Virus record (IMG/VR): IMGVR_UViG_3300025655_000030
Location: 1-64,000 of that record
Length of the DNA stretch: 64,000 bases
Strand: one strand, 5' to 3'
Source of the DNA: a virus
The position numbers and the translations under genes were made by a program. The notes under the pieces were generated by a model. The model was not told the origin of the DNA, did not search any database, and was given only the letters and a program-made list of their open reading frames with translations. Below are positions 42,555 through 50,778 of the stretch, piece after piece (within the stretch, counting starts at the first letter, position 1; every line of letters starts with the position of its first letter).

Positions 42555-42622
42555 AAACTCCTTATCAAGACTCTCTACGTTTTAAGTAGGGTAATCTTAA
42601 CAAGGAGTTTAGTAGGTGTCAA
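42555..42622 (-). promoter_or_regulatory. sigma70-like promoter inside an inverted repeat that contains the RBS
   Basis: Minus strand: TTGACA (42622-42617), 17 bases, TAAGAT (42599-42594). AAACTCCTT at 42610-42602 can pair with AAGGAGTTT at 42563-42555, which is the ribosome site of the PcfJ-like gene (ATG at 42549). Read-through RNA has both arms and would hide the site. RNA started here begins between the arms and leaves it free. This matches the known T4 early/late hairpin switch of genes e, soc and 49; its use here is inferred. Confidence 0.6.
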
Positions 42623-42626
42623 CTGT

Positions 42627-42827
42627 TTATTTAATTTTATTTATACTTGAGGGTATTGACATTAATATTAATGCTGAGTAAGTCCAAAAGTTGTGGGGTA
42701 TATACCAACCTAAAGAAGCTTGCTCTGATATAGTATTTAAACCCCATAAAGTTAATAATGGTGATACGTACATTAATAGTAATATAAAACCTATATATAT
42801 AATAATACTCTCATAACTCCTCCCCAA
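42627..42827 (-). CDS. small membrane protein, 66 aa
   Basis: Two hydrophobic segments (IIIYIGFILLLMYVSPLLTL and FWTYSALILMSIPSS). Its start overlaps the end of the upstream gene by 17 bases. Not recognised. Confidence 0.6.
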   Translation of the reverse strand: MGRSYESIIIYIGFILLLMYVSPLLTLWGLNTISEQASLGWYIPHNFWTYSALILMSIPSSINKIK

Positions 42828-43152
42828 TTTCTTCTGCCTGTTTAGTTAATTCCTCAATCTTATCCATTAATGTAGAATATTTACTTTTAAGAGCTTCCCG
42901 TTTAGAGTCCCTCTCCCATATAAGGGGGCATAACTCACTTCCTAGTTTTAAGTTAGCTCTCCGATCCTTTGACTCCATAGTATAAACTTTAACAGGTGTT
43001 ATATTCCTAGACCAAAAGTATATTTTTAAATTACTCCATTGTTCCCCATCAAAATTTACAAAAAGTCCGTCTGCCATTACCAGAAATTTATCTCCATCCT
43101 TATTTACCAATATATGTCTACCAGCCTCTAATGTAGGCATTTCATTACTCAT
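42811..43152 (-). CDS. hypothetical protein, 113 aa
   Basis: Not recognised. A short beta N-terminal domain (GDKFLVMADGLFVNFDGEQW) is followed by a charged helical C-terminus (KSKYSTLMDKIEELTKQAEE). The ATG follows AGAGGAGAA. Soluble. Confidence 0.65.
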   Translation of the reverse strand: MSNEMPTLEAGRHILVNKDGDKFLVMADGLFVNFDGEQWSNLKIYFWSRNITPVKVYTMESKDRRANLKLGSELCPLIWERDSKREALKSKYSTLMDKIEELTKQAEEIGEEL

Positions 43153-43167
43153 AAATTCTCCTCTTAA

Positions 43168-43353
43168 TTAGTTTAATTGTTTTAGTAAGTCTGAATATAA
43201 GGTTTCAGTCTTACCTTCTCTAAGGTACTCTGATAACCAATTACGAAGATCCTCTACTCTAAGGTAATCTCCGCTAAGGTTGGTTATAGTCTCTAAACTA
43301 TAGTCCTCGTAGTATTGGTTTATATAGACATCCACTCTTTCTAAATTAGACAT
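43168..43353 (-). CDS. hypothetical protein, 61 aa
   Basis: The start is taken as ATG 43353 because AAGGAG lies seven bases upstream. An earlier in-frame start would extend it by eight residues. Acidic and helical; not recognised. It has a possible promoter and inverted repeat upstream (43373-43413). Confidence 0.62.
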   Translation of the reverse strand: MSNLERVDVYINQYYEDYSLETITNLSGDYLRVEDLRNWLSEYLREGKTETLYSDLLKQLN

Positions 43354-43372
43354 CTTTATTCTCCTTAGATTA

Positions 43373-43413
43373 AACACTCCCTCATTAGATTACTCTATAG
43401 GGAGTGTTGTCAA
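43373..43413 (-). promoter_or_regulatory. TTGACA box and inverted repeat, possible promoter or operator
   Basis: Minus strand TTGACA at 43413-43408 with a poor TAATCT at 43392-43387 (15-base spacer). AACACTCCC (43408-43400 region) pairs with GGGAGTGTT (43381-43373). The 30 bases before TTGACA (AAATAAAATTAAATAAACAG) match those before the promoter at 42622, so the two modules share ancestry. Confidence 0.45.
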
Positions 43414-43431
43414 CTGTTTATTTAATTTTAT

Positions 43432-45120
43432 TTACGCACTGCAAGCGATACACTCACCCTTACTGGCCTTAACCCCAGATTGTGACCTCTGGTAATATAG
43501 CGTTATTAAGTAAGGGTCGTTAAAGAACTCTTGCACAACTTCTGATATCCACTCCTCTTTTTCATTTGCATCGAAAAATAAATTTAACGATTGTGCCTGA
43601 CATACGTACTTTTGTCTTTGACTAGCTGCTGATAGTATAGACTTCTGGTTAATCTCAAACGCTGTTTTAAACACCTCTTTCTCATTCTCATTTAACCAGT
43701 TGACATGTTGAACAGAGCCAGCGTTATTTTCAATATCCTTAAGTGTAGAATCATTATAAACCCCTCTATCTTGCATTAGTTTAAGTAGAGTAGGATTAAT
43801 ACGTCTTACTGTACCCGCAGCAGTTACTTGTGAATAAACATTCATTGCGACAGGCTCAATTCCTTGTGACACCCCTCCAACTAATAAGGATGTACTCATT
43901 GTGGGAGGTAGTGCTATTCTATGCGTATTCCTCACACCATACCCTACACACCACTCAGGTTCACCCCACACTTCAGCCATCCATTTACTCGCCTTTAAAC
44001 TATCCTCATCTATCTTTTTAAATACTTTGTTATTCCACATCATAGCTTGAAATGATTCAAAGGGTAGCATATGGTCTTGTAGGTAAGTGTGGTATCCTAA
44101 TACACCTAACCCCAAAGCTCTACCTTTCTCAGTGAATCTTACAGCTTTCTCTAACCCTTTAATATTCTTACCTTGATGTATAAAATGCTCAGCAACACAG
44201 TCTAAGAATATTATAGATGTCTCCACTACGTCTGTATCTTTCCAATCATCCCAATACTTTAAATTCAATGATGACAGAACACATGTAAAAGAATGTTCCT
44301 CATCTGAATAAAGCATAATCTCACTGCACAGATTGCTAGCTTTAACCTCCATATTCTTATCTTTATACATTTGAGGACGTTGTTCCTCAGCAGTCCACTT
44401 CTTCATTAAGTATCCTCTTCCAAGAACACTCCTAATTTTCATAGCTCGTTGATAAATCTTTGTAGCTTCTTTATCACCTTTGTCTAATTTAAGTTTGGTA
44501 TCTTTGCTAAATACCCACCCAATATTACAATCATCTGGGTAATGGAATAAATAATCAGACACCTCAAAGAAATCTTTATGTTCCACATCTAAGTATAGTC
44601 CTATACTACCTCTACGATTAGACCCTTGAGATATGTTCTGAGCCATTTTAATGTAATCTTTAATGACAGGGAGTACACCACTAGCTTTACCATCAGACCT
44701 GAAACTACTTCCCCTAGGTCGGACATCTCCTAAGTATGCACTTGTTCCAAAACCATTTTGAGATAATATTGCATTCTCTTTAAGTGTGTCATAGAAACTA
44801 TAAACATTATCACCAACGTAAGTCCCTGAGCAACTTACACTGCACCCTCTGTCATTGCCCATATTAGATAAAACTGGAGTAGCTGGGGATAACCACCCCT
44901 TCCACATGACATCAAAAAACTTAGTTGTCCATTTCTCTATATCATCTGTATAACTAGCAGCAGTTTTAGCTACACTCATGTATCTATCTAAAGGGGTTTC
45001 ACCTTCTGATAAGTATTTCTTCTTTAATAACTGGTAGCCACTTGTAGTGTACCATGTAGGTAATAGACCTTTTTCCTGTAAGCCCTTTCTTTCTTCTGAT
45101 AAATCATCATACATATTCAT
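43432..45120 (-). CDS. nrdA: ribonucleotide reductase class I, alpha subunit
   Basis: 562 aa, shorter than bacterial NrdA (about 760) because it lacks the N-terminal ATP-cone. It has GCSVSCSG (first redox Cys), SNLCSEI (active-site Asn-x-Cys-x-Glu), FTCVLSSLNL (second Cys), LYYQRS (radical-transfer Tyr pair), and the C-terminal CIACSA pair. The enzyme makes dNDPs for phage DNA synthesis. Missing allosteric cone suggests reduced dATP inhibition. It directly precedes the other subunit's 3' side and overlaps its stop by one base. Confidence 0.95.
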   Translation of the reverse strand: MNMYDDLSEERKGLQEKGLLPTWYTTSGYQLLKKKYLSEGETPLDRYMSVAKTAASYTDDIEKWTTKFFDVMWKGWLSPATPVLSNMGNDRGCSVSCSGTYVGDNVYSFYDTLKENAILSQNGFGTSAYLGDVRPRGSSFRSDGKASGVLPVIKDYIKMAQNISQGSNRRGSIGLYLDVEHKDFFEVSDYLFHYPDDCNIGWVFSKDTKLKLDKGDKEATKIYQRAMKIRSVLGRGYLMKKWTAEEQRPQMYKDKNMEVKASNLCSEIMLYSDEEHSFTCVLSSLNLKYWDDWKDTDVVETSIIFLDCVAEHFIHQGKNIKGLEKAVRFTEKGRALGLGVLGYHTYLQDHMLPFESFQAMMWNNKVFKKIDEDSLKASKWMAEVWGEPEWCVGYGVRNTHRIALPPTMSTSLLVGGVSQGIEPVAMNVYSQVTAAGTVRRINPTLLKLMQDRGVYNDSTLKDIENNAGSVQHVNWLNENEKEVFKTAFEINQKSILSAASQRQKYVCQAQSLNLFFDANEKEEWISEVVQEFFNDPYLITLYYQRSQSGVKASKGECIACSA

Positions 45121-46115
45121 TAATTACCCGCACTCCATCTAAATTTACTTTCATTATAATCTCTTACATACTCAAAGTTTGATGAGTTAAAAAAGTCATG
45201 GAACTTGTACGAGTTAATGTCGTCATAAAACCAATCAGCTATAGGGTTATACTCAGGGTTAAATATTGTAGGTAATCCTAAGTTCTGCAAACACAGATCA
45301 ACCCTATGTTGTACAAAGTTCTTCAACTGTTTATCAGTAATCCCTTTAATCTTCCCTTTAGAGAATATTTTATCAATAATTTTACACTCATGTTCATATA
45401 TAGTTCTACCTGCCTCTATTATTTCATCCTCAGTTTTGCGTATCTCCTCTATTGTCATGTACCCTGACTTCAGGGACTCTTCCCTGATATTCTTGTATAT
45501 GTAAGCACCAAACTCTGAGTGAAGGTTTTCATCCTTGACTGAAGCTGTTATTCCAGCACATATATTTTTAATCAAGTCCTTACCATTAACTTGAAAGTGT
45601 CTTAGGAATGCGAAGTTGCTATACAGAATTGCCCCCTCCGTCATACTAAATACACCTATAGATATTAAGGGATTTTTATTAACTACCTTCTCGTCTATAA
45701 AATCAATCCTTTGTTTAAGTTCTGGGTCATGCCGGTATTGACTATAATGATCATCTGTATTCAGCATTAATGCTTCGTCTAATTTACTGTAGAAAGGTGC
45801 ATGAACACCTAGCTCTACGTAACTAAATAATGAAGCCACTCTCTCTAATTCTGGTCTAGGGCATATTCTTTTAAACCTACCACTCCAGAATTCCCCGCCA
45901 ACTATCAATTCATATAGGGTGAACAATTTAAGCACCTCTTTTACACCATGACTCTCCGCATCAGTCATGTTAACTAGTAAATCTTGAACGTCCTTCTCTA
46001 CCTCAATTTCACTAGCTGTCCACAGTATCTTTTGTTGCTGTTCTTCAAATTTTAACGCTTCTGGGTAATCGAAAGTGTATGTATCTTTCTTAGTCATTAT
46101 TCTAGGTTTAGCCAT
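45120..46115 (-). CDS. nrdB: ribonucleotide reductase class I, beta subunit
   Basis: 331 aa. It has metal ligands in ELGVHAPFYSKLDEA (Glu, His, with the nearby Tyr a candidate for the radical) and in DENLHSEFG (Glu, His). The start is taken as ATG 46115, after AGAGGGG; a TTG three bases earlier is also possible. It forms the radical-generating partner of the subunit encoded downstream. Confidence 0.94.
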   Translation of the reverse strand: MAKPRIMTKKDTYTFDYPEALKFEEQQQKILWTASEIEVEKDVQDLLVNMTDAESHGVKEVLKLFTLYELIVGGEFWSGRFKRICPRPELERVASLFSYVELGVHAPFYSKLDEALMLNTDDHYSQYRHDPELKQRIDFIDEKVVNKNPLISIGVFSMTEGAILYSNFAFLRHFQVNGKDLIKNICAGITASVKDENLHSEFGAYIYKNIREESLKSGYMTIEEIRKTEDEIIEAGRTIYEHECKIIDKIFSKGKIKGITDKQLKNFVQHRVDLCLQNLGLPTIFNPEYNPIADWFYDDINSYKFHDFFNSSNFEYVRDYNESKFRWSAGN

Positions 46116-46118
46116 CAA

Positions 46119-46451
46119 TCAACCCCTCTTCTTCATACTTAACCACTCCTTATCTGTCCTAGAATACCCTACCCAACGAGTACACTCTACAACTTTATTA
46201 GCTTTATTTCTATGTGTGCATTCTTGTACTTCAATGTTTTTACTTGTGTCCATTCCTAGGATGTACAGAAACTTAAATAACAACTCTTTATCATTATAAC
46301 CTTTCTTACTCTTAGACATCATCTCCTTAAATGTATCTAACTCTTGTATATCTGATAAACTAATTTCAATGTGTCTTAATTCTTCTAAGTGTTGTCGTAA
46401 GTAGTCATCACAATCCCGTCCTTGTACATCTGCTGCTGATAGTTTTGCCAT
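46119..46451 (-). CDS. hypothetical protein, 110 aa
   Basis: Not recognised. Helical, acidic first half (RQHLEELRHIEISLSDIQEL) and a basic C-terminus with two cysteines. It is immediately upstream of nrdB by three bases. Possibly a co-regulated accessory protein. Confidence 0.6.
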   Translation of the reverse strand: MAKLSAADVQGRDCDDYLRQHLEELRHIEISLSDIQELDTFKEMMSKSKKGYNDKELLFKFLYILGMDTSKNIEVQECTHRNKANKVVECTRWVGYSRTDKEWLSMKKRG

Positions 46452-46452
46452 A

Positions 46453-46698
46453 TTATTCTCCTGCTTCTTGTTCTGTTGACTGATTTTCTGTGAGAGATTC
46501 TTCTAGTTTTTCTAAGCAAGATTCTAATCCTTCTCCGATATTCTCTAGGAATGTAGCCGCTGCTGTTATTGTGCATAGTTCTTCAGTTTGTTTCCTTGTG
46601 AATGACTCTACACCTTTACTGTCCTCATAGTATTTATTATGGCATCCTGTAGTCAACTCATTAATCAATTCAATAATTTTATCTGTTTTAATACCCAT
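46453..46698 (-). CDS. hypothetical protein, 81 aa
   Basis: Not recognised. A small, acidic, helical protein with EGLESCLEKLEESL at the end. Overlaps the upstream gene's stop by one base (TAATG). In the nucleotide-metabolism operon. Confidence 0.6.
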   Translation of the reverse strand: MGIKTDKIIELINELTTGCHNKYYEDSKGVESFTRKQTEELCTITAAATFLENIGEGLESCLEKLEESLTENQSTEQEAGE

Positions 46699-47099
46699 TA
46701 GTTTTTATCCTTCTTTTGTAAATCTACAACATTAATCTTATCACATAATAACTCAGCTAACATAAATATTAAAGTTATTTTATCATGTAATATTTGGTCA
46801 TTCTCCTCAAACATTTTCTTACTGCCATTCATCTTAGGAAACTCTTTACATACACTACTTACAAACTCATTCACTATAGTCTGTATTTCCATTGCAGGAG
46901 TTAACTGTCTAACATTTTTATTAGCTAACCTAGAAATAACTTTAACTAAGTCAACCTCTTTACCTTCACTATCTACAGTGACAATCTTATCTAGTTTAAC
47001 TCCTAATGGTACTTTACCATCACTCACATCGTAATATTTATATTCACTGTCTTTAACTGATAGTCTACCACCTACCACTGCTATGTGCTTTTTACTCAT
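46698..47099 (-). CDS. hypothetical protein, 133 aa
   Basis: Not recognised. Starts MSKKHIAVVGGRLSV, though this is not a P-loop. It has an alpha-helical C-terminal half. It lies between thyX and nrdB in the dNTP-synthesis unit. No membrane segment. Confidence 0.6.
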   Translation of the reverse strand: MSKKHIAVVGGRLSVKDSEYKYYDVSDGKVPLGVKLDKIVTVDSEGKEVDLVKVISRLANKNVRQLTPAMEIQTIVNEFVSSVCKEFPKMNGSKKMFEENDQILHDKITLIFMLAELLCDKINVVDLQKKDKN

Positions 47100-47111
47100 A
47101 AAATTGTTCCT

Positions 47112-47789
47112 CTAGTCCGACTTTTTGTTAAGTAAATTCACAAGAGTGGGAAAATATGCACTCAGAGCTTCTTTACACGCATTAGCCAACCATATATGTT
47201 CCAACTGAGTTCCATTGCCACCTCTTAGGTTACAATAGTGTATCCAAGTTCTCATAGTGGCATTCATGTACATACAACTCATTGTATTACCCTCTGGTAA
47301 AACAACCCTAGCACATTCCTTAGCTATACCTTTTGACAATGCCCATTGGTATGATTCCACTGACTTCATGATTGAATCTCTTTGTCTCTCTTCCCACTCT
47401 TCCTGTAGTTTTTCATCCTCAGTAGGTACACTATTCTGCCTATTTTTAGTATCTTGCATTCTAGCTTGCCTTAGTACAAACATACTCTCATCAACCTCAG
47501 CATATCTTTGACTAAATTCTTGGAAAGATGAGGATTTGTGTCTTAAAACTTGTCTACTTATATCTCTTGGTGCTTTCAATTCTAACACAGCATTACAGGT
47601 TTCAAATACACTCCACTCTCCCATTCTAGCACAATAAGAAAGCAGTTTATCCGCAGTCTTAAAATTCTCTTGGTTAGATGGGTTTGATACTCTTGCAGTG
47701 TAACTTAATATACCCTCACTATCGGGAATAAAATCAACAACAGGTTGAGTGACACCTATAACTCTCACTTCCGGTTTAAATAACTCCAT
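47112..47789 (-). CDS. thyX: flavin-dependent thymidylate synthase ThyX
   Basis: 225 aa. RHKSSSFQEFSQRY matches the ThyX signature RHRxxSxxxxSxRY. Other features are VLPEGNTMSCMYMNATMRTW (substrate-site residues) and a C-terminal helical end. It converts dUMP to dTMP with FAD and NADPH, using methylene-tetrahydrofolate. It is in one unit with NrdA and NrdB, so it feeds dTTP production. Confidence 0.95.
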   Translation of the reverse strand: MELFKPEVRVIGVTQPVVDFIPDSEGILSYTARVSNPSNQENFKTADKLLSYCARMGEWSVFETCNAVLELKAPRDISRQVLRHKSSSFQEFSQRYAEVDESMFVLRQARMQDTKNRQNSVPTEDEKLQEEWEERQRDSIMKSVESYQWALSKGIAKECARVVLPEGNTMSCMYMNATMRTWIHYCNLRGGNGTQLEHIWLANACKEALSAYFPTLVNLLNKKSD

Positions 47790-48016
47790 TAACCCTCCAC
47801 CACTTCTAATGTATTAAACCAACCTAAACTCTTAGCCAACTGCAAACCTTCTATTAAATCATCCACTTGGCTCTCATGTAGGTAATACTCATCAGCTCCG
47901 TCTGTTAACTGTATATTACCTGAATTATCATGACATTTGAATATATCAAAATACCCTGCATCAATTTCTGTAGGTTCTTGACTCTCAATAGCCTCACCTT
48001 TTGTATTTACTCGCAT
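47789..48016 (-). CDS. hypothetical protein, 75 aa
   Basis: Not recognised. Small, acidic, soluble. The C-terminal half is helical. Its stop overlaps the thyX start (TAATG). A GGAGGAG ribosome site precedes the ATG. Confidence 0.6.
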   Translation of the reverse strand: MRVNTKGEAIESQEPTEIDAGYFDIFKCHDNSGNIQLTDGADEYYLHESQVDDLIEGLQLAKSLGWFNTLEVVEG

Positions 48017-48082
48017 ATATCATCTCCTCCAAGATTAGTTTACTGGAATAATATTTTAACATATTTATTGTTGAAAGTACAG

Positions 48083-48631
48083 TTAAAACTTCTTACCATT
48101 TGTCTTAGCACGATTCTCTTTCCTATGGTCAGCTCTATTCTTATTATATATAAGCTTCTCCTCTACTGCTGCTAAGACACTATACTCTTGGTTGAAACCT
48201 ACCTCTAGGATAGAGTCTATTAACTTAGAGTATGTATCCTCAATAGTGGAGCTATAACCTTGTATATAATAATACTCATATTCTATAGCTAACATAATTA
48301 GTGCTTTATTTATCCCTAGGTGTTGCATTCCAATAGAGTTCCCTTCTGAACACCAAGACTCTTCTACCTCAGTTTCAGTGTACGCTATGCCTAATCTACC
48401 CCCTAAGTCCAATACTCTTATAAGAGCATCTGCTAGTTCTACTTCACCCATCTTACGATGAGGTAGGTGATCATCCATTAGGTTCTTGCGCTCTCCTTCT
48501 GTGCTTTCAGCCACTTCAGTAGAAACTAATTGTAACTTCTGGAAGATACACTCCTTTGGGTTATCCCACCACCCAACTAAACAATTCTGTTTGTAAATTT
48601 CCTTAGACATCTTATTTAAATCATAACACAT
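48083..48631 (-). CDS. MazG-like NTP pyrophosphohydrolase
   Basis: 182 aa from ATG 48631, chosen because AGGAGG lies five bases upstream. The in-frame ATG at 48655 has a weaker site. STEVAEST, followed by EVELADALIRVLDLGG, gives the ExxE...ExxD metal-binding helices of all-alpha NTP pyrophosphatases. Such enzymes clear unwanted dNTPs or lower ppGpp-related nucleotides. It is in the nucleotide-metabolism group. Confidence 0.8.
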   Translation of the reverse strand: MCYDLNKMSKEIYKQNCLVGWWDNPKECIFQKLQLVSTEVAESTEGERKNLMDDHLPHRKMGEVELADALIRVLDLGGRLGIAYTETEVEESWCSEGNSIGMQHLGINKALIMLAIEYEYYYIQGYSSTIEDTYSKLIDSILEVGFNQEYSVLAAVEEKLIYNKNRADHRKENRAKTNGKKF

Positions 48632-48651
48632 ACTACCCTCCTGATTAACAC

Positions 48652-48807
48652 TCATTGCATTGTCACTCCTTCCATATTATCCCCCTCATCTTCTTCATTC
48701 TTATTGATGCACCAAATGGCTTGTAACATACCATTCTCAGTTGGTGATTCTACTTGATGGCATGTTTTAAGTCCATCTATTTCTTCTGTTAAGGTATATT
48801 TAAACAT
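48652..48807 (-). CDS. hypothetical protein, 51 aa
   Basis: A small gene from ATG 48807, overlapping the stop of the HAD gene. It begins MFKYTLTEEIDG and has an acidic C-terminus. Its stop overlaps the alternate start of the next gene in an ATGA. Not recognised. Confidence 0.55.
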   Translation of the reverse strand: MFKYTLTEEIDGLKTCHQVESPTENGMLQAIWCINKNEEDEGDNMEGVTMQ

Positions 48808-49405
48808 CTATCATCTCCAATGTGTTCATAATTTTACAAGCAGCATCTAACCAATCTTTAGTGTAGTGGCTTGTATCACAGCCTTTATTATAAGGAGTTT
48901 CTATCAGTATACACTTAATACCTAACTCTTTAGCACTTGTAGCATGTTGTAAGGAATCCTCAACATATATGTCAGGCTTAAGTTCCTCTAAATACTTCTT
49001 CTTGCATTCACCTAGCCCTATAAGAATAATATCTTTAAATACATCAGGATACAACACATTTAAGTAATCTTTTCTAAACTGTTTAGTTTGCTCAGTTCCA
49101 CCAAAACTACTTAATGCTATAATATCAGCACTATACTTAATATCATGTAACATATCTTGTGACCATTCCAAAGGTGGCAAGGCTCTAGGATAATCATTAA
49201 ATTCATTGATTAAACAAACTAGCTCATCCCTAGTCATTACTCCCCATATGTCATGTTCTGAAAACCAACTTGTCATATCATAACTGTCTTGTTCTGAATT
49301 AGGACATACTTCCCATCCTAGAGACTTACAGTAAGATAGGAATGGTTGAATATAGTGAAGTAAAACTTCATCGACATCTACTACTATTAGAGGTTTATTT
49401 TCCAT
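48800..49405 (-). CDS. HAD-superfamily phosphatase (5'-nucleotidase-like)
   Basis: 201 aa from ATG 49405. The motif I is VVDVDEVL (catalytic Asp and Asp), then a Ser in IIALSSFGG, and VEDSLQHATSAKELGI as motif IV. It resembles phage 5'(3')-deoxyribonucleotidases or related HAD proteins. Its first codons (NKPLIVVD) are repeated at the start of the upstream endonuclease gene, which suggests that the latter inserted here (see finding). GGAG in the end of the endonuclease gene serves as its ribosome site. Confidence 0.8.
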   Translation of the reverse strand: MENKPLIVVDVDEVLLHYIQPFLSYCKSLGWEVCPNSEQDSYDMTSWFSEHDIWGVMTRDELVCLINEFNDYPRALPPLEWSQDMLHDIKYSADIIALSSFGGTEQTKQFRKDYLNVLYPDVFKDIILIGLGECKKKYLEELKPDIYVEDSLQHATSAKELGIKCILIETPYNKGCDTSHYTKDWLDAACKIMNTLEMIDV

Positions 49406-50102
49406 GACCTTCTCCATAATTTGCACCTTGTATGTTTAATTTTTCTATCATTAATTCCCTCGTCTCACATGCAGCAAAGAAGGCTAACTCCTCTCCTAGT
49501 TTAGGAATAGAGAAAGACTTAGTCCAGTTTTTCCCATCTAACCCTATACTTTGAGCTACCCACCATTTTCTCATTTTAGTAACTCCGGTAACACCTGAAG
49601 TATTATTTTTACTCTTTCTTTGATTTCTATTTTGGTATACTTTCTCTAACCAAACACAGTTATCTGGTGTGTAATCACCTTCAACATCCACCCTTTCAAT
49701 AGAGTGATTATCTGATGGACGTTCTCCCATATCTTCATAAAAATTCTCAAAAGAGTTTAACCACCTATCACATACTGTGATACCCCTACCCCCATAATTT
49801 TTATATGATATATTTCTGGAGTTACTACACCTACCTTTCATACTAAGCCAAGTGCTGTGTTCAGTGGTTGAGGACTTATTATGAGAACTACGTAATTCCT
49901 TAGCTAAGCATCCACAACTCTTAGTTCCTCCGGACGATAAGTGTGTACCTCTTATGGCTTTAATATTACCACAATCACACTTACACTCATAATATTTATT
50001 AGATCCTCTCTTACTATCAAACCTTAATACTACTAACCTAGTAAACCTGTCACCCTCTCTTAGGTAGTTAGTACTATCCACTACTATTAAAGGTTTATTC
50101 AT
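49395..50102 (-). CDS. free-standing HNH homing endonuclease with AP2-like DNA-binding tail
   Basis: 235 aa from ATG 50102. A zinc-type N-terminal part (YECKCDCGNIKAIRG and KSCGC) is followed by the HNH region (YGGRGITVCDRWLNSFENF, then SIERVDVEGDYTPDNCVWL), and a C-terminal AP2-like DNA-binding segment (GVTKMRKWWVAQS). The first residues, MNKPLIVVDS, copy the start of the HAD protein downstream. The stop lies inside the start of that gene, so both remain expressed. This fits a mobile gene that took over another gene's start. Confidence 0.85.
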   Translation of the reverse strand: MNKPLIVVDSTNYLREGDRFTRLVVLRFDSKRGSNKYYECKCDCGNIKAIRGTHLSSGGTKSCGCLAKELRSSHNKSSTTEHSTWLSMKGRCSNSRNISYKNYGGRGITVCDRWLNSFENFYEDMGERPSDNHSIERVDVEGDYTPDNCVWLEKVYQNRNQRKSKNNTSGVTGVTKMRKWWVAQSIGLDGKNWTKSFSIPKLGEELAFFAACETRELMIEKLNIQGANYGEGHGK

Positions 50103-50427
50103 CAACAGGTTTCCTTTTATTATAGTGGTAAGAAAGGAACATAGAATTACACATAACATGGTCTAAGTGATGTAATTTACTTTCTTTGTCATACTCCTCT
50201 CCATTAGTATAAGCCATTAAATGACGTAACAAACTATCAATTAGTTGATCCTTGTCAAAAGGCTTCTGCCAATTTAATTTATTATATTTTCTTGCCCCGA
50301 AGGTCATAACCTCACACATACCTTGTATTGCATAATTAGCGTGGAGCATATAACTTAACTCTGGTTTACCTTGATTATACCTTAGAGCTTGTTCACCTTG
50401 TTTACTGATTTTATCGGTATCACTCAT
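50095..50427 (-). CDS. dATP/dGTP diphosphohydrolase-like protein (DUF5664, MazG-type)
   Basis: 110 aa. GARKYNKLNWQ, then LIDSLLRHLMAY, and DKESKLHHLDHVMCN match the DUF5664 family, which includes dATP/dGTP diphosphohydrolases of MazZ type. It probably hydrolyses purine dNTPs. PurZ, needed for 2-aminoadenine DNA, is not in the window, so no base-modification claim is made. The stop overlaps the next start. Confidence 0.8.
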   Translation of the reverse strand: MSDTDKISKQGEQALRYNQGKPELSYMLHANYAIQGMCEVMTFGARKYNKLNWQKPFDKDQLIDSLLRHLMAYTNGEEYDKESKLHHLDHVMCNSMFLSYHYNKRKPVDE

Positions 50428-50429
50428 AA

Positions 50430-50768
50430 CTATTCACCCTCCCAAAACACTACATCCTCGACATTAATAACTTCAATACTGACTTTATCACTCTCACTCA
50501 TTTTATTCAAAATACCTGCTGTAGTTACACCTAACATCTTCATATAGTCAGTGGTAATGTAATTACTACCAGATAAGCACTCAAAACAATACTCCTTATA
50601 CTTACCTTTATCTAGAGTTGACATAGCCACTATCGGGCTAGACATTTTCCAAGATGAACCATACATAAAGCTGCCTCCCCATTCAGCTAATATCTTACAG
50701 TACGTTTCACCTTCTTCATCTGTAATTTTAATAATTTCCCATTTATCTGGTGTGTATTCTTTTGTCAT
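50430..50768 (-). CDS. hypothetical protein, 112 aa
   Basis: The start is ATG 50768, after AAGGAGAAACTT. An upstream in-frame codon is possible but without a ribosome site. It has mixed alpha/beta content with two cysteines. Not recognised. Confidence 0.65.
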   Translation of the reverse strand: MTKEYTPDKWEIIKITDEEGETYCKILAEWGGSFMYGSSWKMSSPIVAMSTLDKGKYKEYCFECLSGSNYITTDYMKMLGVTTAGILNKMSESDKVSIEVINVEDVVFWEGE

Positions 50769-50778
50769 AAGTTTCTCC

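Noticed and set aside
48030-48075. Promoter before the gene ending at 47789
   Set aside because: A TTTCAA-17-TATTAT match exists on the minus strand but the -35 box is poor, and the gene is well placed for read-through from upstream.
50095-50427. 2-aminoadenine (Z) genome modification
   Set aside because: The DUF5664 protein is related to MazZ, but PurZ is not present in the window and DUF5664 also occurs in phages with ordinary DNA.
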